Below are positions 1-6,044 of a stretch of DNA of 10,009 nucleotides, piece by piece. The notes below the pieces were generated by a model. It searched no databases. It was not told the origin of the DNA and saw nothing but the letters and a program-made list of their open reading frames with translations. This DNA is from Vitreoscilla sp. GTDB taxonomy: Bacteria; Pseudomonadota; Gammaproteobacteria; Burkholderiales; Burkholderiaceae. The stretch is taken from assembly GCA_014378125.1 (NCBI GenBank), contig JACMOG010000607.1:1-10009 (forward strand), in the 5' to 3' direction. Numbering within the stretch: position 1 is the first letter of the stretch; every line of letters starts with the position of its first letter. A program made the translations under genes and the position numbers.

Positions 1-420
1 ATCCTGATGATCTCGCTGGCCTGGACGCTGGGCGCGTGGCCCGCGATTCCCGGCGCCGCCTGGGCGCTGATGTTCAGCGTCTTTCTGATCGCGCTCACCG
101 AGCGGCTGCAGCGCGCGCTGGAGGCCCACCTGGCCGCGCTCGCGCCGTGGCTGGCCGCGCTGCCGATCTCGTCGGCCTGGCGCTGGCAGGCGCGTGCGTT
201 GGTCTGCGTGCCGATGCTGCTGGGCGGCGTGATCGCGGTGGGGCTGGTGCTGGCGGCGCGTCCGTGGCGCGCGGCGCCGCTGGCGGCGTTCGCGCTGGGA
301 ATGCTCGCCACGCCGCTGGCGATGAACGCGGTGCCGTCGGCCAACCGCGAGGGACACGTGGCCCTCTGGGCGGTCTGCACCGGCCTGCTGACGGCCTTCG
401 GGAGTGAACTGTGGAACTGA
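1..420 (+). CDS. Membrane protein, probable ABC transporter permease (5' end cut off)
   Basis: The reading frame is open from the first base, so the true start lies upstream and only the last 139 residues are visible. They are strongly hydrophobic, with likely membrane segments at about residues 1-30, 68-86, 92-110 and 119-134 of the visible part. A cytoplasmic loop around 53-64 contains Leu-Pro-Ile-Ser followed by basic residues, as seen in some ABC-2 type exporter permeases. The stop codon overlaps the next gene, an ABC ATPase, by 10 bases, which implies translational coupling. From the hydrophobicity and this coupling I infer that it is the membrane partner of that ATPase. The family is not recognised from sequence alone and the substrate is unknown. 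Confidence 0.7.
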   Translation: MLMISLAWTLGAWPAIPGAAWALMFSVFLIALTERLQRALEAHLAALAPWLAALPISSAWRWQARALVCVPMLLGGVIAVGLVLAARPWRAAPLAAFALGMLATPLAMNAVPSANREGHVALWAVCTGLLTAFGSELWN

Positions 421-1037
421 GTCTTCGCATCGACCGGCTTGTCTTCGCCTACGGCTCGCGCTGGCTGTTCGAGGGCTTCGACGCACAGGCGGGCGCCGGC
501 GTCACCTGGGTGCAGAGCGCCAACGGCAGCGGCAAGTCGACGCTGTTGCGGCTGCTGGCGGGTGCGCTGGCGCCGCGCCACGGCGCGTTCGAGCTTGCCG
601 GCTGCCGCTACGCGGCGGGCGACCGCACGGCGCCGCTCGCGTGGCGCCAGCAGACCTTCTGGTGCCTCAGCGACCCACCGCCCACGCCGTGGCTCACCAT
701 CGCCGAGTGCCTGGGCTTCGTCGGCGCCACCTATCCCGGTTTCGATGCGCAGCGGCTGCGCGAGCAGGTGGACGCGCTGGGCCTGGCCAAGGCGCTGGCC
801 ACGCCGCTGCGCGACGCGTCGCTGGGCCAGCAACGCAAGACGCTGCTGGCGCTCGCGCTGGCCCTGCCGGTGAAGCTGTTGTTGCTGGACGAGCCGTTCA
901 ACGCGCTGGACGTGGCGTCGGCACGGCATCTCTCCGACACGATCACGGCGCGCGCGGCGCGCGGCGACCAGGTGATCCTGCTGACGAGCCACGTGGAGCC
1001 GCACGTGCCGGTGCGTGACACGTGGGTGTTGGGCTGA
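411..1037 (+). CDS. ABC transporter ATP-binding protein
   Basis: This 208-residue cytoplasmic ATPase would power the membrane protein encoded just upstream. The Walker A motif NGSGKST is at residues 38-44, but the first glycine of the usual GxxGxGKST is replaced by Ser36. The signature motif is degenerate (SLGQQRK, 137-143, in place of LSGGQ). Walker B is LLLLDEP (156-162), the D-loop NALD (164-167) and the switch histidine His194. The length is short for a full ABC domain, close to CcmA-like or small ABC-2 exporter ATPases. The start is GTG at 411, with GGGAG at 400-404 six bases upstream and a 10-base overlap with the preceding gene. Seven bases separate its stop from the convergent peroxidase gene. 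The substrate cannot be read from the sequence. Confidence 0.88.
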   Translation: MELSLRIDRLVFAYGSRWLFEGFDAQAGAGVTWVQSANGSGKSTLLRLLAGALAPRHGAFELAGCRYAAGDRTAPLAWRQQTFWCLSDPPPTPWLTIAECLGFVGATYPGFDAQRLREQVDALGLAKALATPLRDASLGQQRKTLLALALALPVKLLLLDEPFNALDVASARHLSDTITARAARGDQVILLTSHVEPHVPVRDTWVLG

Positions 1038-1044
1038 GCGCTGC

Positions 1045-2307
1045 TCAGTGGCGCTTCGTCGCGACCGGCTTGTCGCGGGGCTCGAGCACGTAGCCGTCGT
1101 CGAGGGTTTTCAGGAAGGTGACCACGTCTGCGATCTCCGCCTCGGTCATCGAAGGCTTGTCGCCCACCTTGCCGCCGAACGGACCCTCCCGGTTCAGGTT
1201 GTCCTGGTACTTCTCCGGAAGGTCGGCGAAGCGGCCGAGCCGGCCGTACGCACGCTGAGGCGCGGTGTCGCGCAGCGCATAGAAGCGCACCGCGTCCGCG
1301 ATCGTGGTGTAGACGCCGTTGTGGAAGAACACCGGACGGCGTGACACGTTGCGGAGCGAGGGCGTGCGGAACCGGCCGCAGTATTCGGGCCGCGTTTGCA
1401 GGTCGGTGCGCAGCGGTCCGCACATGCCCAGGTCGCGATAGTCGGCCTTCGCGTTGGCCGGAATGTGCGGGTTGCGCGGCACGCCGATGGCAATGAGGCC
1501 GAAGTCGGTGAACGACGGGTACGCCCCGCGCTTGATCGCGCTGAGGTGGCACGACGCGCAGTTGCCCTTGCCGGCGTCGTTGAAGACGGCCAGCCCGCGT
1601 TTCTCGGCCGGCGACAGCTGCACCTTCGCCTTCAGGTAGGCGTCGTACTTGCTGCTGAACGGATAGAAGTCGGCCGGGTTCTGCTGGAACACTTCCAGTG
1701 CGAGCAGCACGCCGTTCCAGGCCAGCTTGGGGTCGTCGAGCACGTGGGGGCCGAAGGCCGTGCGCATCGCGGCCGCGTCGGGCGACGCCCTGAGCCTGCT
1801 CACCACCGCGGCCGGATCGGTATTGGCCATCTCGAACGGCGACAGCAGCGGACCGGCGGCCTGCTCGTGGCCGGAGTCGGCACGGCCGTCCCAGTCGAGG
1901 CCGCCCGTGGGGCCCTGGTCCTCGCTGTCGTTGCCGTCGTTGTCGAAGAAGTGTTCCTGGAAGTTGGGAACGGCCTGGTGGTACGTGAGCGACGGCACGG
2001 CGCGCAGGCCTGGCAGGCTCATGCGGGGGCCGCCCGTCTGCACCGGCAGCGCGTTGGGCGGGCCGAAGGCATGCGCCGGGTCATGGCAGGAGGCGCACGC
2101 GACGCGCCCTGATGCGGACAGGGTGCGATCCGAGAAGAGCGCGCGGCCGAGGTCGACCATCGCCTCGAAGCTGGGGCGATGCTCGAATGGCGTCTCGTAG
2201 AACGACGGCGGCTTCGGGGCGGGCGGTGCCGCGGTGGCGGCGCTGACGAGCGCCAGCAGACCCAGCGCGAGGGGGCGACGAAACGGGCGCGGCAGGCAAG
2301 GGAACAC
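1045..2307 (-). CDS. Di-haem cytochrome c peroxidase / MauG family protein
   Basis: This 420-residue exported protein has a signal peptide (basic start, hydrophobic core about 12-26, cleavage near Ala27) and acts in the periplasm. Two haem c attachment motifs, both CASCH, lie at 71-75 and 250-254, the spacing of the bacterial cytochrome c peroxidase/MauG family. Other family marks are LDWDGR (137-142), a SPFEM segment (156-160) with the conserved glutamate, and RTPSLRNV (314-321) followed by FFHNG (327-331). Classical members reduce hydrogen peroxide with electrons from small cytochromes; MauG-like members oxidise other proteins, and I cannot say which applies here. The chosen start is GTG at 2307, which gives a good signal peptide but has no clear Shine-Dalgarno. 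The gene is divergent from the acid phosphatase gene, and a candidate PhoB box faces it. Confidence 0.9.
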   Translation of the reverse strand: MFPCLPRPFRRPLALGLLALVSAATAAPPAPKPPSFYETPFEHRPSFEAMVDLGRALFSDRTLSASGRVACASCHDPAHAFGPPNALPVQTGGPRMSLPGLRAVPSLTYHQAVPNFQEHFFDNDGNDSEDQGPTGGLDWDGRADSGHEQAAGPLLSPFEMANTDPAAVVSRLRASPDAAAMRTAFGPHVLDDPKLAWNGVLLALEVFQQNPADFYPFSSKYDAYLKAKVQLSPAEKRGLAVFNDAGKGNCASCHLSAIKRGAYPSFTDFGLIAIGVPRNPHIPANAKADYRDLGMCGPLRTDLQTRPEYCGRFRTPSLRNVSRRPVFFHNGVYTTIADAVRFYALRDTAPQRAYGRLGRFADLPEKYQDNLNREGPFGGKVGDKPSMTEAEIADVVTFLKTLDDGYVLEPRDKPVATKRH

Positions 2308-2343
2308 GACAGGGGTCCGGAGGCGATAGGTGGGCGACCCGAC

Positions 2344-2377
2344 AGGATATGACCCGTCGGTGGCAATCTTGTGACAA
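2344..2377 (-). promoter_or_regulatory. Candidate PhoB box and -10 for the peroxidase gene
   Basis: Read on the minus strand, 2377-2360 is TTGTCACAAGATTGCCAC. It has the 7+4+7 layout of a Pho box and matches 13 of 18 positions of the consensus CTGTCATAWAWCTGTCAY. Ten bases further on is TATCCT (2349-2344), a possible -10, which is the spacing expected for PhoB-activated promoters. Transcription would start about 30 bases before the GTG at 2307. This is a pattern match by eye; no binding evidence exists here. Confidence 0.45.
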
Positions 2378-2423
2378 CGGTCGCGCGGCGAGCGGGGCTT
2401 GGTGGTTACACGCCGTTGTCACA
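2370..2423. repeat. 11-bp perfect inverted repeat in the divergent promoter region
   Basis: TGTGACAACGG at 2370-2380 is matched exactly, in inverted orientation, by CCGTTGTCACA at 2413-2423. The spacer is 32 bases and the arm centres are 43 bases apart, about four helical turns. The left arm lies within the short palindrome TTGTGACAA (2369-2377). The arms overlap the two candidate PhoB boxes, so the repeat may simply be two oppositely facing boxes, or it may be the operator of another dimeric regulator. Confidence 0.6.
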
Positions 2424-2438
2424 TGAACGGGCGATGCT
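2405..2438 (+). promoter_or_regulatory. Weak candidate PhoB box and -10 for the acid phosphatase gene
   Basis: GTTACAC (2405-2411) and TTGTCAC (2416-2422) are spaced 11 bases apart, as in a Pho box. The second half is good and the first poor, giving about 9 of 18 consensus matches. GATGCT (2433-2438), a weak -10, follows after ten bases. A start near 2445 would leave a leader of about 30 bases carrying the GAGGAG ribosome site at 2461-2466. The geometry mirrors the better site facing the other way. Confidence 0.3.
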
Positions 2439-2475
2439 GGCGGTTTGTCGAAGACAGGCCGAGGAGCCCATCCCC

Positions 2476-4167
2476 ATGAAGACCCCCATCAAGTTCGTTA
2501 TGCTGCCGCTGGCAGTCGCCAGCATGTTCGCGTTGGCCGCCTGCAACGGCGACGGCGACACCAACGTGCCCGACACGACCGCGCAGCTGCAGGCCAAGGT
2601 CAAGAACGTCGTCGTGATCTACGCGGAAAACCGCTCGTTCGACAACCTGTACGGCAACTTCCCCGGCGCCAACGGCCTGAGCACGGTCGTCGATGCATCG
2701 GGCAACGTCACCGCCTCCTACAACGCACAGAAGGACCGTGACGGCACCACCGTGCTGGCCACCCTGCCGCAGACCTGGAACGGCGTCACCGCCCCCGGCA
2801 GCAGCGTCGTGATCACCGCCGCCCAGAGCGCGGGCCTGAAGAACGCGCCGTTCTCGATCGAGACGGCCTTCACGGCCGCCAACGGCCCGGGTGCGAAGCT
2901 GGACACGACCACCGTCACGCGCGACCTCTACCACCGCTTCTTCGAGAACCAGATGTCGATCAACGGCGGCAAGAACGATCAGTTCGCCGCCTGGGAAGAC
3001 GCCGGCGGCCTGACCATGGGCCACTTCGACTACAGCGCCTCGCCGCTGTACAAGCTGGCGCAGCAGAACGTGCTGGCCGACAACTTCTTCGAAGGCGCGT
3101 TCGGTGGCTCGTTCCTGAACCACCAGTACCTGATCTGCGCGTGCGCCCCTGAGTTCCCGAATGCCGACACGTCGGCGCAGCATCCGACGATCGCTGTCCT
3201 CGACAAAGACACGGGCGGCAACTACGTGCCTCACCTGTCCGCATCCGCATCGTCGCCGGCTTCGGCCATGGATGGCCCGCCCAAGTTCATCTTGAGCGGC
3301 AACATCACGCCGGCCAACTACTTCGGCGACAACAAGTTCTACGCCGTCAACACGATGCAGGCCCCGTACCAGCCGAGCGGCAACGCGCCGGCCGGCGCAG
3401 CCTCGGCCGCATACGCAGACACCACCAAGGCCAACACGCTGCCTCCGCAGACGCAGGCCAACATCGGCGACCAGCTGACGGCCAAGAGCGTGGGTTGGAA
3501 GTGGTACGGCGGCTCGTGGAACGCCGCGCTGACCGACGGCCAGCAGGACCCGTCCGTCGCCCGCTCGGTGATCTATGCCGGCAACTCGAACGGCGTGGCC
3601 ACCACCGCCAACGTCGATTTCCAGCCGCACCACCAGCCGTTCAACTACTACGCGAACCTCGATCCGGCCACGCACGCTGCCGACCGCACGTCGCACCTGA
3701 AGGACTACACCGACCTGGTTGCGGACGCCGCGGCTGGCACCCTGCCCCCGGTGGCGTTCTACAAGCCGGAAGGCGTCTACAACCAGCACCCCGGCTACGC
3801 GAACCTGGCCAACGGCGATCAACGCATCGCCGACCTGGTGGCCAAGCTGCAGGCGAGCCCGCAGTACAAGAACATGGTCATCGTGATCACGTACGACGAG
3901 TTCGGCGGCGCGTGGGACCACGTGGCCCCCCCGAAGGGCGACAAGATCGGTCCGGGCACCCGCATTCCCGCGATCATCGTCTCGCCGTTCGCCAAGAAGG
4001 GCACGGTCGACCACACGCAGTACGACACGGCGTCGATCCTGCGCCTGATCACGCGCACGTTCGGCCTGACCTCGCTGCCCGGCCTCACGTCGCGCGACGC
4101 GGCGCTGACCGCCGGCGGCGGCACCGCGATGGGTGACCTGACCAACGCGTTGGACCTGACGAAGTAA
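2476..4167 (+). CDS. acpA: Burkholderia-type acid phosphatase, phosphoesterase-family lipoprotein
   Basis: This 563-residue lipoprotein belongs to the AcpA/phospholipase C phosphoesterase family, whose members hydrolyse phosphate monoesters or phospholipid head groups outside the inner membrane. The signal peptide ends in the lipobox LAAC with Cys23; the next residue, Asn24, suggests the outer membrane. Family motifs are ENRSFDNLYG (51-60), GGKNDQFAAW (164-173), DNFF (202-205), GGSFLNHQ (210-217, with Ser212 the likely nucleophile position), QHPG (437-440) and YDEFGGAWDHV (473-483, with metal-binding type acids and His482). The start at 2476 has GAGGAG nine bases upstream and opens the signal peptide. 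An in-frame ATG at 2371 would add 35 residues in front of the signal peptide and falls inside the promoter region. Family is firm; the true substrate (phosphomonoester or phospholipid) is open. Confidence 0.9.
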   Translation: MKTPIKFVMLPLAVASMFALAACNGDGDTNVPDTTAQLQAKVKNVVVIYAENRSFDNLYGNFPGANGLSTVVDASGNVTASYNAQKDRDGTTVLATLPQTWNGVTAPGSSVVITAAQSAGLKNAPFSIETAFTAANGPGAKLDTTTVTRDLYHRFFENQMSINGGKNDQFAAWEDAGGLTMGHFDYSASPLYKLAQQNVLADNFFEGAFGGSFLNHQYLICACAPEFPNADTSAQHPTIAVLDKDTGGNYVPHLSASASSPASAMDGPPKFILSGNITPANYFGDNKFYAVNTMQAPYQPSGNAPAGAASAAYADTTKANTLPPQTQANIGDQLTAKSVGWKWYGGSWNAALTDGQQDPSVARSVIYAGNSNGVATTANVDFQPHHQPFNYYANLDPATHAADRTSHLKDYTDLVADAAAGTLPPVAFYKPEGVYNQHPGYANLANGDQRIADLVAKLQASPQYKNMVIVITYDEFGGAWDHVAPPKGDKIGPGTRIPAIIVSPFAKKGTVDHTQYDTASILRLITRTFGLTSLPGLTSRDAALTAGGGTAMGDLTNALDLTK

Positions 4168-4172
4168 GCAAG

Positions 4173-4239
4173 GGGGTCTGGTTCCCGCCCGACGCTGCTG
4201 CCTTCCGGCTGGCGTCGTCCCGGGCGGGTGCCTGACCCC
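4173..4239. repeat. REP-like imperfect palindrome
   Basis: The arms of this 67-base element pair as GGGGTC (4173-4178) with GACCCC (4234-4239), CCCGCCCG (4184-4191) with CGGGCGGG (4221-4228), and, as a competing extension, GACGC (4191-4195) with GCGTC (4212-4216), with mismatches and bulges between. It starts five bases after the acpA stop codon. The long, imperfect, GC-rich shape resembles a repetitive extragenic palindromic (REP) element. It could also stop transcription from acpA, though no T-run follows. Only one copy is seen in the window, so repetitiveness is inferred. Confidence 0.6.
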
Positions 4240-4251
4240 GATCGCGTGCGC

Positions 4252-4263
4252 GATACTCGTGCC
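4252..4263 (+). promoter_or_regulatory. Possible -10 directly before yceH
   Basis: GATACT (4252-4257) ends six bases before the ATG, and no Shine-Dalgarno lies between, so transcription starting at the usual distance would give a leaderless or nearly leaderless mRNA. The -10 overlaps a 14-base palindrome, ATCGCG-TG-CGCGAT (4241-4254), that could be an operator. The -35 is not clear and would fall in the REP-like element. Confidence 0.35.
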
Positions 4264-4974
4264 ATGACCCTCCCCACGCTTTCCCTCCTCGAGACCCGCA
4301 TCCTGGGCGTGCTGGTGGAGAAGCAGCACACCGTGCCCGACAGCTACCCGCTGAGCCTCAACGCGCTCACGCTGGGCTGCAACCAGAAGACCGCCCGCGA
4401 CCCCGTGATCAACGCGAGCGAGGGCGACGTGCTGGCCGCGCTCGACACGCTGAAGTCGCTGCACCTGGTGCTGGAGGGCTCGGGCAGCCGCGTGCCGCGC
4501 TTCGAGCACAACGTGGCGCGCGTGCTGAAGGTGCCGGGCCAGAGCGTGGCGCTGCTGGCCCTGCTGATGCTGCGCGGCCCGCAGACGGCGGCCGAACTGC
4601 GCCTGAACACCGAGCGGCTGCACCGCTTTGCCGACATCTCGTCGGTGGAAGGCTTCCTCGACGAGCTGGCCACGCACGAGCCGCCCTTCGTGGTGAAGCT
4701 CTCGCGGGCGCCGGGCGCGCGCGAGTCGCGGTGGGCGCACCTGCTCGCGGGCGCGGTGGCCGACGCGGCCCCGCTGGCGGCCCCGGCTGGCCCCGGCGCG
4801 CCGCTGGCCGATTCGGCGCTGGGCCTGTCGGAGGTGGCGGCGATGCGCGCCGAACAGCTGCGCATGAAGGGCGAGCTGGAGCGGCTGCGCGCGCAGGTGG
4901 CGCGGCTCGCCACGGAGTTGGGCGTCGACCTCGACGGCGACGGCGACCTCCACTTTGAACCTGGCGGCGACTGA
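4264..4974 (+). CDS. yceH: YceH family protein (DUF480)
   Basis: This 236-residue soluble protein belongs to the YceH/DUF480 family, which has two winged-helix domains and no settled biochemical role. The family pattern is clear near the N terminus: [12 protein letters not shown] (10-21), SYPLSLNAL (27-35) and [10 protein letters not shown] (39-48). The second half has the conserved [13 protein letters not shown] (151-163). A linker rich in Ala, Pro and Gly (about 164-185) leads to a probable coiled coil (about 190-220) and an acidic tail. The start at 4264 begins exactly at the family's N terminus; an in-frame ATG 36 bases upstream lies in the palindromic repeat and is unlikely. The gene stands alone, convergent with the cytochrome c4 pair. 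Confidence 0.9.
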   Translation: MTLPTLSLLETRILGVLVEKQHTVPDSYPLSLNALTLGCNQKTARDPVINASEGDVLAALDTLKSLHLVLEGSGSRVPRFEHNVARVLKVPGQSVALLALLMLRGPQTAAELRLNTERLHRFADISSVEGFLDELATHEPPFVVKLSRAPGARESRWAHLLAGAVADAAPLAAPAGPGAPLADSALGLSEVAAMRAEQLRMKGELERLRAQVARLATELGVDLDGDGDLHFEPGGD

Positions 4975-4998
4975 CGCCGTCATCCCGAGTTCGGTGTC

Positions 4999-5020
4999 AT
5001 CCTGCGCGAAGTCGCAGGAT
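4999..5020. repeat. Short hairpin between convergent genes
   Basis: ATCCTGCG (4999-5006) and CGCAGGAT (5013-5020) form a perfect 8-bp stem with a six-base loop. It lies between yceH and the convergent gene ending at 5029. Just before it, the heptamer GTCATCC occurs at 4979-4985 and again at 4996-5002. The element resembles small dispersed intergenic palindromes found in many proteobacterial genomes and may act as a two-way transcription stop, though it lacks a T-run. Confidence 0.6.
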
Positions 5021-5028
5021 CCACGCCC

Positions 5029-5355
5029 TCAGATCCCTTCGTCGTCCCCGAACAGCTTCAGCGCATCCTTGGTCGCGCGCTCGCGATACCCCTTGCGCCC
5101 GAACAGCTTGGTCTGCGCCTCGAGCGGCAGGTCGGTGATGTTGATGACGTTCTTCGAGATCAGCGTGTCGATGACGTCCTCGATCACGCGGATGAAGTCG
5201 GCATCCAGCGAGGCGAAGCCATCGCCCTGCGGCGCGCCGGCGCCCAGGAAGGCGCGGACGTCCGGGTGGTCGTCGGGCAGGTAGTCGGCGCCGCCTTCAT
5301 CGCGTCGATGCAGGCTGTCGATGGCGCCCTGGGCGTTGCGGCGGATGAACGGCAT
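5029..5355 (-). CDS. Small conserved protein annotated elsewhere as 'tryptophan synthase subunit beta-like'
   Basis: This 108-residue soluble protein has no signal peptide. It starts with MPFIRRNAQGAI, and its core DFIRVIEDVIDTLISKNVIN (53-72) with ITDLPLEAQTKLFGRK (73-88) matches my recollection of a small proteobacterial family usually labelled 'tryptophan synthase subunit beta-like protein'. At about a quarter of TrpB length, and with no pyridoxal-phosphate site visible, it cannot be a tryptophan synthase. Its ATG shares one base with the stop of the cytochrome c4 gene (TGATG), so the two are translationally coupled. Function is unknown. A longer frame reaching to 5853 is only the antisense-side reading through cytochrome c4 in another frame. 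Confidence 0.8.
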   Translation of the reverse strand: MPFIRRNAQGAIDSLHRRDEGGADYLPDDHPDVRAFLGAGAPQGDGFASLDADFIRVIEDVIDTLISKNVINITDLPLEAQTKLFGRKGYRERATKDALKLFGDDEGI

Positions 5356-5981
5356 CACTTGCCCACGTTCAGGCCTTCGACGTAGTCGGACACCGCCGCG
5401 ATCTCGGCGTCGCTCATGCGCGCCGCGATGGTGGTCATCTGCGTGCTGTTGGTGCGCTTGCCGGCGCGGAACAGGTTCAGCTCGGCGCTGACGTACTCGG
5501 CGTGCTGGCTGCCCAGCCGCGGGTACTGCGCGGGGATGCCGGCGCCGGCGGGGCCGTGGCAGCCGGCGCAGGCCGGGATGCTCTTCTCGGCGATGCCGCC
5601 GCGCCAGATCTTCTGGCCCAGGTCGACGGTGGCCTTGACCTTCGCCTGGCCGGGCTTGGCGGCCTTCGACGCATAGAAGGCGGCGACGTTGCGCATGTCG
5701 TCGTCCGACAGCGTGGAGGCCATGGCCTTCATGACGGCGTTGTCTCGCTTGCCCGACTTGAACTCCGTCAACTGCTTGACGAGGTAGTCGACGTGCTGCC
5801 CCTGCAGGATCGGGTTCGTGGGAATGCCGCGCGAGCCGTCTGCCGTGTGGCAAGCCCCGCAGACGGTGGCCGAGATGGCGGCGCCCTTGGCGAGATCCGG
5901 CTTGGCCGGCCCCTTCGCTTCGTCGGCCATCACGGAGGTGGCGAACAGCATCGCCGAGGCAACAACGTACAAGGACTTCAT
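5355..5981 (-). CDS. Cytochrome c4 (di-haem, periplasmic)
   Basis: This 208-residue exported cytochrome has a signal peptide of about 19 residues (cleavage after SVMA) and two tandem c-type domains. The haem motifs are CGACH (41-45) and CAGCH (138-142). Probable axial methionines lie in NAVMKAMA (81-88) and TQMTTIA (180-186). Length and domain layout fit cytochrome c4, which carries electrons from the bc1 complex to terminal oxidases. A weak ribosome site GAAGGG (5996-5991) stands nine bases before the ATG. The gene is divergent from engB, an arrangement common in beta- and gammaproteobacteria, and is coupled to the small gene downstream. Confidence 0.93.
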   Translation of the reverse strand: MKSLYVVASAMLFATSVMADEAKGPAKPDLAKGAAISATVCGACHTADGSRGIPTNPILQGQHVDYLVKQLTEFKSGKRDNAVMKAMASTLSDDDMRNVAAFYASKAAKPGQAKVKATVDLGQKIWRGGIAEKSIPACAGCHGPAGAGIPAQYPRLGSQHAEYVSAELNLFRAGKRTNSTQMTTIAARMSDAEIAAVSDYVEGLNVGK

Positions 5982-6044
5982 CTCGACGAACCCTTCAGAG
6001 GAGGCTTTTGGAGTGGAGCATACCCAACGATTTTACAATGCACC
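5982..6044. promoter_or_regulatory. Shared divergent promoter region of cytochrome c4 and engB
   Basis: On the plus strand TACAAT (6034-6039) is a good -10 that ends five bases before the engB ATG, with no Shine-Dalgarno between, so engB mRNA may be leaderless. On the minus strand TAAAAT (6035-6030) and TATGCT (6022-6017) are both possible -10 sites for cytochrome c4. The first overlaps the engB -10, so the two polymerases could compete. No convincing -35 is seen for either direction. Confidence 0.45.

Noticed and set aside
731..1552. A 273-codon minus-strand frame overlapping the ABC ATPase and the peroxidase
   Set aside because: It is the out-of-frame reading of two well supported genes and carries no domain.
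2371..2475. N-terminal extension of the acid phosphatase from the ATG at 2371
   Set aside because: It would place 35 residues before a clear lipoprotein signal peptide and would overlap the inverted repeat and promoter candidates. The ATG at 2476 has a good ribosome site.
2419..4983. An 854-codon open frame on the minus strand opposite acpA and yceH
   Set aside because: It is an effect of high-GC codon use in the two plus-strand genes. The translation is rich in Arg, Val and Gly, has no family motifs, and crosses an intergenic palindrome.
5502..6044. Upstream extension of the EngB frame
   Set aside because: It runs antisense through cytochrome c4 and lacks family similarity; the EngB N terminus begins at 6045 directly after a -10 element.
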